From Micromonospora nigra (GTDB taxonomy: Bacteria > Actinomycetota > Actinomycetes > Mycobacteriales > Micromonosporaceae): a stretch of DNA of 64,000 nt. Positions 46,401 to 54,682 of the stretch are shown here, piece after piece; position 1 is the first letter of the stretch; each line of letters starts with the position of its first letter. Where the stretch lies: NCBI RefSeq assembly GCF_900091585.1, contig NZ_FMHT01000003.1, forward strand, positions 186,001 to 250,000, written 5' to 3'. Both the position numbers and the translations under genes were made by a program. The notes below the pieces were generated by a model. The model was given only the letters and a program-made list of their open reading frames with translations, was not told the origin of the DNA and made no database searches.

Positions 46401-49400
46401 GGGCGGTGCCGGTCGGTCGCCAGGTACGGACGGGCGGGGCGTCACCCAGCGGGGCGCGCAGCAGCCGGCGGGCGAACGTGCCGGCGCGGCGCAGCGCCAC
46501 CTGGTCCTCCCCGTCGCTGCCGGCGAGCACGCGCACGAGCCGTCGGCCGGCGGCGTCGTCCCACTCGGCGGGCAGGTCGAGGAGGCCGCCCCAGCGGTCG
46601 GGGTGTTCGAGGGCGGCGACCCGGCCGAAGCCCCAGGCCAGTTGCTGCCCGGGGTGGGGCAGCGGATCCGCGGCGTCGGTGCAGACGGCACCCCGGGTCA
46701 GACACCACAGCGGCGCGCGGATGCCGGCGTCGCCGAGGGCCTGTGTCAGCGTGACGGTGCCGGCGAAACCGACCGGCACCGACGGGTGGGTGGGGGCCGG
46801 CGTCTCGTCGAGCGCGAGCAGCGAGACGATTCCGGCGACGGGTCCGGCGGCGGCGAGGTCGCGGGCCCGGTCCGCGAGGGCGGCCCGGTCGGTCCGCTCG
46901 GTGGCCAGTTCCACGGCGACGACCGTGGCGCCGTGCCGGACGAGTGCGTCCCGGCAGAACGCCGCCTGGTCGCCGGCGGTGTCGTCAGGGCCGGTGACGA
47001 GCCACCACGTGCCCGTGACGGCGGGTTCGTCGCCGTCACCGACGGGCAGCCAGGTGTCGCGGTACCGCCAGGAGTCGACGGCGACCCGGTCGCGGTGCCG
47101 GCGCCGCCAGGCGGCGAGCACGGGCAGCACGTCGGCGAAGGCCGCCTCGGGCACCGCCCCGGCGTCGTCGGTGTCGGTGAGTTCGGCGGTGAGCGCGGTC
47201 AGGTCCTCCGCCTCGACCGCGGCCCAGAACCGGGCGTCGACCTCGTCGTCGGCCGTCGGCGCGGCGGCGGTGCCGGCGGGGCCGGGCACAGGGGACGACT
47301 GCGGCCAGTAGTGCTGCCGTTGGAAGGGGTAGGTGGGCAGGTCGACCGAACGGCCCGGCCCGCCGGGGAACGCGGGCCGCCAGTCGACGGCCACGCCCCC
47401 GGTGTAGACCTCGGCGAGCGCGCGGTGGAACCGGTCGAGACCGCCCTCACCGCGACGGAGGCTGCCGGTCACGGTCACCGCGGCGGGATCGACCGCCGCC
47501 ACCTCGACGCTCTCCTGCACCGCCATCGTCAGCACCGGATGTGCACTGACCTCCACGAACGTCGAACAGCCCGCCGCGACGAGGCCCCGCACCGCCTCGT
47601 CGAAGCGCACCGTCTGCCGCAGATTGCGGTACCAGTACTCCCCGTCCAGGGCGGCCGTGTCCAGCCACTCCCCCGCCACCGTCGACCAGAACCGCACCTG
47701 CGCGGTACGCGGACGCAACCCGCCGAGCAACTCCAGCAACTGCTCCCGCAACGACTCGACGTGCGCCGAGTGGGAGGCGTAGTCCACCGGGACGCGACGG
47801 ACCCGGACATCGCGGGACTCGTAGCAGGCCACGAGTTCGTCGAGGGCAGCCACGTCACCGGACACCACGACGGAGGTCGGCCCGTTGACGGCGGCCAGAG
47901 CCACCCGGCCCTCCCACCGGGCGATCGTCGCGGTCACCTCCTCGGCGGTGGTCGCCACCGACACCATCCCGCCGTCACCCGCGACACCGGCGATGACCCG
48001 GCTGCGCAACGCCACCACCGCCGCCGCGTCCTCCAGGGTCAACGCCCCCGCCACGCAGGCGGCAGCGATCTCACCCTGCGAGTGGCCCACCACGGCGGAC
48101 GGACGCACCCCGTAGGACTCCCACAACGCCGCCAACGACACGCCCACCGCGAACAGGACGGGCTGCACCACGTCGACCCGCTCCAACGACGGCGCGTCCG
48201 GCACACCCCGCACCACGTCCAGCAGCGACCAGTCCACGAACGGATCCAACGCCTGCGCGCACGCGGCCAGCCGCTCCGCGAACACCGGAGCCGAATCCAG
48301 CAACTCCGCCGCCATCCCCGCCCACTGCGAACCCTGACCGGGGAAGACGAACACCACCTCACCCGACACGCCCGCGACACCAGAGACGACGTGCGAGGCG
48401 ATCGCGCCCTCGGCGACCGCACCCAGTCCGCCGAGCAGTTCCTCCCGGCCGGCAGCGAACACCACCGCCCGGTGCTCCAGGGGCGAACGCGTGGTGACGA
48501 GCGACCAACCGACGTCATCGAGGGCGCTGTCCGGCAGGTCCGTCAGGTGCTCCCGCAGGTCGCGCGCGCGGTCGGCGAGGGCGTCGACGGTGCGCCCGGA
48601 GAGCACCCAGGGCAGCTCGCCGGTCGGGCCGCCCTCGGCCGGCGGTTGCGGCGCGGGTTCCTCGACAGGTGCCGACTCGATGATGGTGTGCACGTTGGTG
48701 CCGCTGATCCCGAACGAGGACACCCCGGCGCGTCGTACGCCGTCGACAGGCTGCCAGGGACGCGCCTCGGTGAGCAGCTCGACGCGGCCGGCGGACCAGT
48801 CGACGTGCGGGGTGGGCTCGTCGACGTGCAGGGTGCGCGGCAGGACGCCGTGCCGCATGGCGAGCACCATCTTCATCACCCCCGCCACGCCGGCGGCGGC
48901 CTGGGTGTGCCCGACGTTCGACTTGATCGAGCCCAGCCACAGCGGACGGTCGGCGGGTCGGTCCTGCCCGTACGTGGCGAGCAGCGCCTGCGCCTCGATC
49001 GGGTCGCCGAGGGTGGTGCCCGTACCGTGTGCCTCGACCGCGTCGACCAGGTCGGGGGTGAGCCGCGCGTTGGCCAGCGCCTGGCGGATGACGCGCTGCT
49101 GGGCGGGGCCGTTGGGGGCGGTGAGCCCGTTCGACGCGCCGTCCTGGTTGACGGCGCTGCCCCGTACGATCGCGAGGACCGGGTTGCCGTCGCGGCGCGC
49201 GTCGGAGAGCCGCTGGAGCACCAGCAGGCCGACGCCCTCGCCCCAGCCGGTGCCGTCAGCCGCGCCGGCGAACGGCTTGCACCGCCCGTCGGCGGCGAGG
49301 CCGCGCTGGCGGGAGAAGCCGACGAAGATGCCGGGGGTGGCCATGACGGTGGCCCCGCCGGCCAGGGCCAGGTCACACTCCCCCGTCTGGAGGGCCTGTG

Positions 49401-52400
49401 CGGCGAGGTGCAGCGCGACCAGCGACGACGAGCAGGCCGTGTCGACGGTGACGGCCGGGCCGTGCAGCCCGAACGTGTACGACAGCCGCCCGGCGAGGAC
49501 GCTGGCCGAGACGCCGGTGGCGAGGTAGTTCTCGTCGAGGTCCCCGGCGGCCATCAGCAGCGAGCCGTAGTCCTGCCCGTTGGTGCCGACGTACACGCCG
49601 GTGCGGCTGCCGCGCAGCGCGGTCGGGTCGATGCGGGCCCGCTCGAACGCCTCCCAGGTGGACTCCAGCAGCAGACGCTGTTGCGGGTCCATGGCCACCG
49701 CTTCGCGGGGGCTGATGCCGAAGAAGGCGGGATCGAAATCGCCCGCCCCGGCGACGAAGCCGCCCTCGCGGACGTAGCTGGTGCCGAGGTGTTCGGGGTC
49801 GGGGTGGTACAGCTCGGCAAGGTTCCAACCACGCTCGCCGGGCATCAGGGTCATCGCGTCGGTGCCGGCGGCGACGAGGTCCCACAGCTGCTCGGGCGAC
49901 GACACGCCGCCGGGGAAGCGGCAGCTCATCGCCACGATCGCGATGGGTTCCCGGTGCAGGCCGACGCCGTCGGCGACCACCTCGCCGGGAAGCTGACCGG
50001 CGGTCAGTCCGTGCAGGTGGGCGGCGAGTTCGGCGACCGTGGGGTGGTCGAAGGCGAGGGTGGCGGGCAGGGTCATGCCGGTCTCGGCGGTCAGCCGGTT
50101 GCGCAGCTCGACGGCGGTGAGCGAGTCGAAGCCGAGGTCGCGGAACGTGCGGTCGGGCAGCGGCTGCCCGGCCGGGTAGCCGAGCACGGCGGCGACCTGG
50201 GCACGGACCAGCTCGGTGAGTTGTGGCAGGGAGCGGCCGACGACGACGGCGCGGACCGGCCCGGTCTGCCCCACCGGCACCCCGGGCAGGTTGGCGATCA
50301 GCGGGGTCGGCCCGCCCCAGGCCGCGGCGAGGCGTCCCCAGTCCACGTCGGCGACGGTGACCGCCGGGTCGGCGGCGTTGACCAGCCGGCCGAGCGCGGT
50401 GACCGCCTCGACGGCCGGCAGCGGGTTGACGCCACCCCGGGTGAGCCGGGCCGTCAGCGCGGCGGTCGCCGCCGCCATGCCGTCGGCGGCCCAGGCACCC
50501 CAGCCGACGGCGGTGGCGGGCAGCCCCTGGCCGCGCCGCCACGCGGCGAACGCGTCGAGGTAGGCGTTGGCCGCCGCGTAGTTGCCCTGCCCGGCGCTGC
50601 CGACGACACCGGCGAGGGAGGAGAAGAGCACGAACGCGTCGAGGCTCCGCCCGGCGGTGGCCTCGTGCAGCACCCGCGCGGCGCGCACCTTGCCGTCGAG
50701 GACGGTCTGCAACCGGACCGGATCGAGGCCGTCGAGGACGCCGTCGTCGACCACCCCGGCGGTGTGCACGACGGCGGTCAACGCGGGCAGGCCGGCGACG
50801 AGGGCGGTCACGGCGGCGGCGTCGGTGACGTCGCAGGCGACCACCCTGGCCGCGCCGAGCCCGGTCAGCTCGTCGAGCAGGTCGGCCGTGCCGGGGGCGT
50901 CCGGACCACGGCGGGAGGCGAGCACCACCTCGGCGGCGCCGTTGGCCAGCAGCCACCGGGCCACGTGTCGGCCCAGCGCGCCGGTCCCGCCGGTGACGAG
51001 CACCGTGCCGGTGGGCCGCCAGGCGGTCCCGGCAGGCGGGGTGGCGGGGACCAGCCGCCGTCCGAACACGCCCTGCGGGCGGATCGCCACCTGGTCGTGG
51101 CCGGCGTCGGTGAGGACGGCGAGCAGCGCGTCCCCGGCGGCCCGGTCGAGCCGACCGGAGTGGTCCGACCCGGCGTCGGCGGCGACCCGGGCCGACGCGG
51201 CCGCGGGCAGGTCGATCAGGCCGGCCCAGCGGTCCGGCTGTTCCAGCGCGACGACCCGGCCGAGACCCCAGGCCGCCGCCGCGTACGGGTCGGCGATCGT
51301 CTCGCCGCCGCCCACGGCCACGGCACCCCGGGTGAGACACCACAGCCGGCCGGGCAGACCGGTGTCGGCGAGGGCCTGGACGAGGGCGAGCAGCAGCGCC
51401 GTCCCGGCAGGTACGGCGGGCGCGTCCGGCAGCGGCTCGTCCTCCTCGGGAAGCAGGCAGAGCACGCCGGCCCAGCCCTGCTCCCCGCGGTCGCGCAGCA
51501 GGGTGCCCAACTCCTCCCGGCCGACCCCGGGGCGGACGCCCAGCACGTCGACGTCGCCGCCGGCCCGGCCGAGCACGTCCACGATCCCGGTCGCGTCCTC
51601 CCCGGGGGTGACGACGAGCCAGCGGCCCCCGAGGACCGAGGCGGGGGCCGGACGGACCGGCTCCCACGCGATGCGGTACGACCACGCCTCCACCATGGCG
51701 TCACGTGACCGGGCCCGGCGCCACGACGACAGCACCGGTACGGCCGGGGCGAGGGCCGCCACGGCGTCCGGGTCGTCCTGGACGGCCAGGTGGGCCGCCA
51801 CGGCGGGCAGGTCGCCGCTTTCGACGGCGGTCCAGAAGTCGCTCTCGGTGCCGTCGGCGCGCTCGCCCGACGGGGCGGTCACGCCGTCGGCCTGCGGCCA
51901 GTAGCGCTGATGCGCGAAGGCGTACGTCGGCAGGTCGACCCGGGTCGCGCCGGTGTCGGCGAACCACGGTTGCCAGGTGACGGGAACGCCGTGCACGTGC
52001 AACTCGGCCAGACCGGCGAGCAGGGCGGCGACCTCGGACCGGTCCTTCCGCTGAACGGGCACGGCCAACACGGCGTCGTCACCCGGCAGGATGTCGGCGG
52101 CCATCGCCGTCAACACACTCTGCGGGCCGATCTCCAGGAACGTGTCCACACCCGCCGCCCGCAGCGCGGTGATCCCGTCGGCGTACCGCACCGCCTCCCG
52201 CACGTGCCGCACCCAGTAGTCGACCGTCCGGATCTCCTCGCCGTCGGCGAGCGCCCCCGTCACGTTCGACACCACCGGCAGGTGCGGCGCGGCGAACGTC
52301 AGCCGGGTGAGGACCGCCCGGAACGTCGCCAGCATCGGCTCCATCAACGGGCTGTGGAACGCGTGGCTGACCGTGAGCCGCCGGGTACGCACGCCCCGGC

Positions 52401-54636
52401 CCTGCCAGGTCCGCTCCACCTCCGTCAGGGTGTCGGCGTCGCCGGAGATCACGACGGAGGACGGGCCGTTGACGGCGGCCACGCTGACCCGGTCGGCCAT
52501 GCCGTCCAGGGTGGCCAGCACGTCCGCCTCGGGCGCGTTGACGGCGAGCATCCCACCGCCGACCGGCAACGCCTGCATCAACCGACCCCGGGCCGCGACC
52601 AGAGCACACGCATGCTCCAGAGACAGCACCCCGGCCACATACGCGGCGGTCACCTCCCCGATGGAGTGCCCACCCACGAAGTCCGGCACCACCCCGAACG
52701 ACTCCACCAGCCGGAACAACGCCACCTCGACGGCGAACAACGCCGCCTGCGTGAACACCGTCTGATCCAACAGCTCCGCCTCGGCCGTACCCGCCCCGGC
52801 GAACAACACCTGCTTCAACGGCTGCGCCAACACCCGGTCCAGATGCCCACACACCTCGTCCAACGCCGACGCGAAGACGGGAAACACCCCGTACAACTCC
52901 CGACCCATACCCACCCGCTGCGCCCCCTGACCGGAGAACAGCACCGCGAGCTGACCGCGCGGGGAAGCCGTACCCGTGACGGCCCTGCCGGCCGACGGGT
53001 CGGCGGCCAGCGCCCGTAGCCCGGCCAGCAGATCGTCCCGATCCGTGGCGGCGACGACCGCCCGGTGCTCGAGCGCGGACCGGCAGACCACCGACGAGAA
53101 GGCCACGTCGAGCGGGCTGGCCTGGTCGGCGGCCAGCCAGGCGGCCCAGCGGCCGGCCTGGGCGGCGAGCGCGGTGGCGGAGCGGGCGGAGAGCAGGACC
53201 GGGACCGTCGGGCGCTCGGCGGTGGGCGTCGCCTCGTCGACGGCGGCCTGCGGTGCCGGAGCCTGCTCGATGATCGCGTGGGCGTTGGTGCCGGACACCC
53301 CGAACGACGACACCGCCGCCCGACGGGGCCGGTCCACGGCCGGCCACGGGGTCGGCTCGGTGGCGAGCGCGACCGCCCCGGCCGTCCAGTCGACGTGCGG
53401 GGACGGCTCGGCCACGTGCAGGGTGGGCGGAACGACGCCGTGCCGGATCGCCAGCACCATCTTGATCACCCCGGCGACGCCGGCGGCGGCCTGGGTGTGC
53501 CCGATGTTGGACTTGATTGAGCCTAGCAGCAGCGGGGCGGCCGCACCCCGCTGTCCGTAGGTGGCGAGCAGGGCCTGCGCCTCGATCGGGTCGCCGAGCC
53601 GCGTGCCCGTGGCGTGCGCCTCCACGGCGTCCACGTCGGCGGGGGTGAGCCGGGCGTTGTCGAGGGCCTGCCGGATGACCCGCACCTGGGAGGGGCCGTG
53701 CGGGGCGCTCAGGCCGTTGGACGCGCCGTCCTGGTTGACCGCGCTGCCCCGGAGCACGGCGAGCACCGGGTACCCGTGACGTTGCGCGTCGGAGAGGCGG
53801 GCGAGCAGCAGCATGCCGGCCCCCTCGGACCAGGAGGTGCCGTCCGCGTCGGCGGCGAAGGCCTTGCACCGGCCGTCGGGGGCGAGGCCGCGCTGCCGGC
53901 TGAAGCCGACGAACACCGCCGGGGTGGGCATCACCGTCACGCCGCCGGCCAACGCCAGCTCGCAGTCGCCGTTGCGCAGCGCCTGGGCGGCCAGGTGGAT
54001 CGCGACGAGCGAGGCCGAGCAGGCCGTGTCGATGGTGACAGCCGGACCTTCCAGGCCGAGGGTGTACGCCACCCGACCGGACACGACGCTGGTGGCGTTG
54101 CCGGTGAGCAGGTGTCCCTCGCCGTTCTCGGCCTGGGCGATCACCGCCTCGTAGCCGTGTGCGGCCGCCCCGACGAACACCCCGGTACGGCTGCCCCGCA
54201 CGGTCGGCAGCGGCAGCCCGGCCCGCTCGAACGCCTCCCAGGACGTCTCCAGCAGCAGCCGCTGCTGCGGGTCCATGGCCAGGGCCTCACGGGGGCTGAT
54301 GCCGAACAGGTCGGCGTCGAAGTCCCCGGCGCCGTAGACGAAGCCGCCCTCCCGGACGTAGCTGGTGCCGGGGTGGTCGGGGTCGGGGTGGAACAGCCGG
54401 TCGAGGTCCCAGCCCCGGTCGGCGGGAAACGGGCCGATCCCGTCACCGCCGTCGCGGACGAGTTCCCACAACCGCTCGGGTGAGTCGACCCCGCCCGGGT
54501 ACCGGCAGCTCATCGCCACGATGGCGACGGGCTCGGAGTCCCGCGCCTCCAGCTCACGCAGCCGCCGCCGGGTACGCCGCAGCTCCGAGGTCGTACGCTT
54601 CAGGTACTCGACGTACTTCTCGTCCTCGTTGCTCAC
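40468..54636 (-). CDS. Type I PKS, three ketoreducing modules (KS-AT-KR-ACP)x3
   Basis: Largest protein in the window, 4722 residues. Module 1: KS Cys about 204 in TACSAS (others here TACSSS); AT GHSIG about 655, HAFH about 757 (malonyl); KR GGTGALG about 1212, VDD (B-like), YAAAN about 1352; ACP GFDSL about 1504. Module 2: KS Cys about 1735; AT GHSQG about 2184, YASH about 2285 (methylmalonyl); KR about 2747, LDD, YAPGN about 2890; ACP GFDSV about 3059. Module 3: KS Cys about 3294; AT GHSQG about 3737, YASH about 3840 (methylmalonyl); KR GGTGALG about 4290, LDD, but FSAMVG where others have FSSxAG, so the catalytic Ser 13 residues before Tyr (YAAAN about 4430) is Ala; ACP GFDSL about 4599. 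The N-terminal docking coil is EDEKYVEYLKRTTSELRRTR; the C-terminus is DEVFDFIDRELGAS. The start is GTG at 54636 with GAGGTGGG 6 nt upstream. Confidence 0.96.
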   Translation of the reverse strand: MSNEDEKYVEYLKRTTSELRRTRRRLRELEARDSEPVAIVAMSCRYPGGVDSPERLWELVRDGGDGIGPFPADRGWDLDRLFHPDPDHPGTSYVREGGFVYGAGDFDADLFGISPREALAMDPQQRLLLETSWEAFERAGLPLPTVRGSRTGVFVGAAAHGYEAVIAQAENGEGHLLTGNATSVVSGRVAYTLGLEGPAVTIDTACSASLVAIHLAAQALRNGDCELALAGGVTVMPTPAVFVGFSRQRGLAPDGRCKAFAADADGTSWSEGAGMLLLARLSDAQRHGYPVLAVLRGSAVNQDGASNGLSAPHGPSQVRVIRQALDNARLTPADVDAVEAHATGTRLGDPIEAQALLATYGQRGAAAPLLLGSIKSNIGHTQAAAGVAGVIKMVLAIRHGVVPPTLHVAEPSPHVDWTAGAVALATEPTPWPAVDRPRRAAVSSFGVSGTNAHAIIEQAPAPQAAVDEATPTAERPTVPVLLSARSATALAAQAGRWAAWLAADQASPLDVAFSSVVCRSALEHRAVVAATDRDDLLAGLRALAADPSAGRAVTGTASPRGQLAVLFSGQGAQRVGMGRELYGVFPVFASALDEVCGHLDRVLAQPLKQVLFAGAGTAEAELLDQTVFTQAALFAVEVALFRLVESFGVVPDFVGGHSIGEVTAAYVAGVLSLEHACALVAARGRLMQALPVGGGMLAVNAPEADVLATLDGMADRVSVAAVNGPSSVVISGDADTLTEVERTWQGRGVRTRRLTVSHAFHSPLMEPMLATFRAVLTRLTFAAPHLPVVSNVTGALADGEEIRTVDYWVRHVREAVRYADGITALRAAGVDTFLEIGPQSVLTAMAADILPGDDAVLAVPVQRKDRSEVAALLAGLAELHVHGVPVTWQPWFADTGATRVDLPTYAFAHQRYWPQADGVTAPSGERADGTESDFWTAVESGDLPAVAAHLAVQDDPDAVAALAPAVPVLSSWRRARSRDAMVEAWSYRIAWEPVRPAPASVLGGRWLVVTPGEDATGIVDVLGRAGGDVDVLGVRPGVGREELGTLLRDRGEQGWAGVLCLLPEEDEPLPDAPAVPAGTALLLALVQALADTGLPGRLWCLTRGAVAVGGGETIADPYAAAAWGLGRVVALEQPDRWAGLIDLPAAASARVAADAGSDHSGRLDRAAGDALLAVLTDAGHDQVAIRPQGVFGRRLVPATPPAGTAWRPTGTVLVTGGTGALGRHVARWLLANGAAEVVLASRRGPDAPGTADLLDELTGLGAARVVACDVTDAAAVTALVAGLPALTAVVHTAGVVDDGVLDGLDPVRLQTVLDGKVRAARVLHEATAGRSLDAFVLFSSLAGVVGSAGQGNYAAANAYLDAFAAWRRGQGLPATAVGWGAWAADGMAAATAALTARLTRGGVNPLPAVEAVTALGRLVNAADPAVTVADVDWGRLAAAWGGPTPLIANLPGVPVGQTGPVRAVVVGRSLPQLTELVRAQVAAVLGYPAGQPLPDRTFRDLGFDSLTAVELRNRLTAETGMTLPATLAFDHPTVAELAAHLHGLTAGQLPGEVVADGVGLHREPIAIVAMSCRFPGGVSSPEQLWDLVAAGTDAMTLMPGERGWNLAELYHPDPEHLGTSYVREGGFVAGAGDFDPAFFGISPREAVAMDPQQRLLLESTWEAFERARIDPTALRGSRTGVYVGTNGQDYGSLLMAAGDLDENYLATGVSASVLAGRLSYTFGLHGPAVTVDTACSSSLVALHLAAQALQTGECDLALAGGATVMATPGIFVGFSRQRGLAADGRCKPFAGAADGTGWGEGVGLLVLQRLSDARRDGNPVLAIVRGSAVNQDGASNGLTAPNGPAQQRVIRQALANARLTPDLVDAVEAHGTGTTLGDPIEAQALLATYGQDRPADRPLWLGSIKSNVGHTQAAAGVAGVMKMVLAMRHGVLPRTLHVDEPTPHVDWSAGRVELLTEARPWQPVDGVRRAGVSSFGISGTNVHTIIESAPVEEPAPQPPAEGGPTGELPWVLSGRTVDALADRARDLREHLTDLPDSALDDVGWSLVTTRSPLEHRAVVFAAGREELLGGLGAVAEGAIASHVVSGVAGVSGEVVFVFPGQGSQWAGMAAELLDSAPVFAERLAACAQALDPFVDWSLLDVVRGVPDAPSLERVDVVQPVLFAVGVSLAALWESYGVRPSAVVGHSQGEIAAACVAGALTLEDAAAVVALRSRVIAGVAGDGGMVSVATTAEEVTATIARWEGRVALAAVNGPTSVVVSGDVAALDELVACYESRDVRVRRVPVDYASHSAHVESLREQLLELLGGLRPRTAQVRFWSTVAGEWLDTAALDGEYWYRNLRQTVRFDEAVRGLVAAGCSTFVEVSAHPVLTMAVQESVEVAAVDPAAVTVTGSLRRGEGGLDRFHRALAEVYTGGVAVDWRPAFPGGPGRSVDLPTYPFQRQHYWPQSSPVPGPAGTAAAPTADDEVDARFWAAVEAEDLTALTAELTDTDDAGAVPEAAFADVLPVLAAWRRRHRDRVAVDSWRYRDTWLPVGDGDEPAVTGTWWLVTGPDDTAGDQAAFCRDALVRHGATVVAVELATERTDRAALADRARDLAAAGPVAGIVSLLALDETPAPTHPSVPVGFAGTVTLTQALGDAGIRAPLWCLTRGAVCTDAADPLPHPGQQLAWGFGRVAALEHPDRWGGLLDLPAEWDDAAGRRLVRVLAGSDGEDQVALRRAGTFARRLLRAPLGDAPPVRTWRPTGTALVTGGTGALGGHMARWLAANGASHLVLLSRRGRQAEGIAELEAELVDLGARVTVAACDAADRAALAAVIDDLPAEHPLTTVVHTAAVLDDSVISSLTLDQVGYALRAKVTAAINLHELTRDRNLDAFILFSSMAGTVGSSGVGNYAPGNAFLNALAEHRRGLGLPATSIGWGAWSGGGMAEGDFGRMLHRHGAPEMHPRLAVAALHQAVEHDETFLTVSHIAWDRFYVAFTATRPAPLIAEIPEAQALAATKGLTEARETDETGPAATFARMSAGERQQALLDLVRDQAATVLKYADGQAIDPHHAFRDLGFDSVTAVELRNRLATATGLRLPVTLVFDYPTPTVLARHLHEELGGTAETAVAAAPVTLADDEPVAIVAMSCRFPGGANDPERFWQMLHAGRDAVSDLPADRGWDIDRLYDPDPYSTGTSYVRSGAFLYDVADFDPAFFGISPRESLAMDPQQRLLLETSWEAVERAGVDPGSLRGSRTGVFVGTNGQDYGALLVMSPEEVEGFGATGNAASVLSGRVAYALGLEGPAVSVDTACSSSLVALHLAVEALRRGECDLALAGGVTVMATPGLFVEFSRQRGLAADGRCKAFAAAADGTGWGEGAGILLVERLSDARRLGHPVLAVVRGSAVNQDGASNGLTAPNGPSQQRVIRQALASARLSTADVDVVEAHGTGTTLGDPIEAQALLTTYGQDRDVPLLLGSVKSNIGHTQAAAGVAGVIKMVLAMREGVVPATLHVDAPSPHIDWSAGAVELATQSRSWPTVDRPRRAAVSSFGISGTNAHVIIEQADEAEQPVDVVAGLVDSDVVVWPVSARSKAALAGQAARLARHVREHEGLDPAAVGWSLTTTRSVFDQRAAVTGANVGQLLSGLDALAAGVPAGNVVTGTASGHGAGAVFVFPGQGAQSARMAAGLVGRTPVFDDRLAECQQALAPHLDVDLVAVLTGDDESWLDRVEVVQPVLWAVGVALAAVWRHAGVVPQAVIGHSQGEIGAACVAGILSVQDAARVVALRSRALAVLRGTGTMASVDLSADAVAERLPAFPGVGVAAVNGPSTVVVSGPPQPVADLVEACQADGVRARLIPVDYASHSPAVQEVAEQLRTDLADIAPRAGHTRLVSTLTGDWVTPETMDAGYWYDNLRRTVLFDTAVRAAIDAGHTTFVEISPHPVLTMPVTAILDDTGTTGHTLGSLRRDDDDPTRLLTNLATAHAIGLPVDLTKVLAVTPVVGLPTYAFDRTGFWPSRADTTATADPASNGVDAAFWAAVEREDLAALADLTAQDAADSLERLGAALPVLASWRRQQRSRSTLDELRYRSVWQPYPGTPVGFLTGAWWVVADEHRAAEGEAAVAELAQRGADARLVLLPEDLTDRAGVAGHLTAAVRTDDGGRAPVDGVLSLLALADAPVDDTQPVPPFLARSLALVQALGDLDVAAPLWCVTRGAAGTTRGGAAARPEQSLLWGLGRVVALEHPERWGGLVDVPATLDGHGWDLLCAALTGLDGEDQLAVDGATILVRRLVRAPGGTDVVEDPDHGGTTLITGGTGALGAEVARWLAARGAEHLLLASRQGPDAPGATDLVRELTDVGVRVTVAACDVADRAALAKLLAEVPADAPLTGVVHAAGVLDDGVLDGLTADRLAVVLRPKVLGALHLHELTADLPLRTFVLFSAMVGQLGAAGQGSYAAANAYLDALAEQRHRQGLAATSIAWGPWAAGGMAAADQAVEERRRRTGVARLDTATAFAALVRCVARREPAMLVAGIDWARYVPGFVTVRPSPLLTGVAEAQRAAAERAEDAGPSAESLAALLAGQTDAERRRTLLDLVRGQAAAVLGHASADAVEPDRAFRELGFDSLTAVELRNRLTAATGVRLPATVVFDYPTAAGLAEYVRAAVVDGGVVGVAPVFGELDRLEAALTGSAPDRSARKRITERLRALLASLNEDDNPAGGADAVAEKLQDATPDEVFDFIDRELGAS
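51916..52272. repeat. 357-bp near-identical malonyl-AT end and linker, copy 2
   Basis: Partner of 37694-38050, in module 1 of gene 40468-54636. Confidence 0.88.
52531..52951. repeat. 421-bp near-identical malonyl-AT core, copy 2
   Basis: Partner of 38309-38729 in module 1 of gene 40468-54636. The coding strand is noticeably less GC3-rich than its neighbours. Confidence 0.88.
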
Positions 54637-54682
54637 CGTGGACCCACCTCACTCGGCATGCCGTGGTCGTTGCGGCTGGCGG

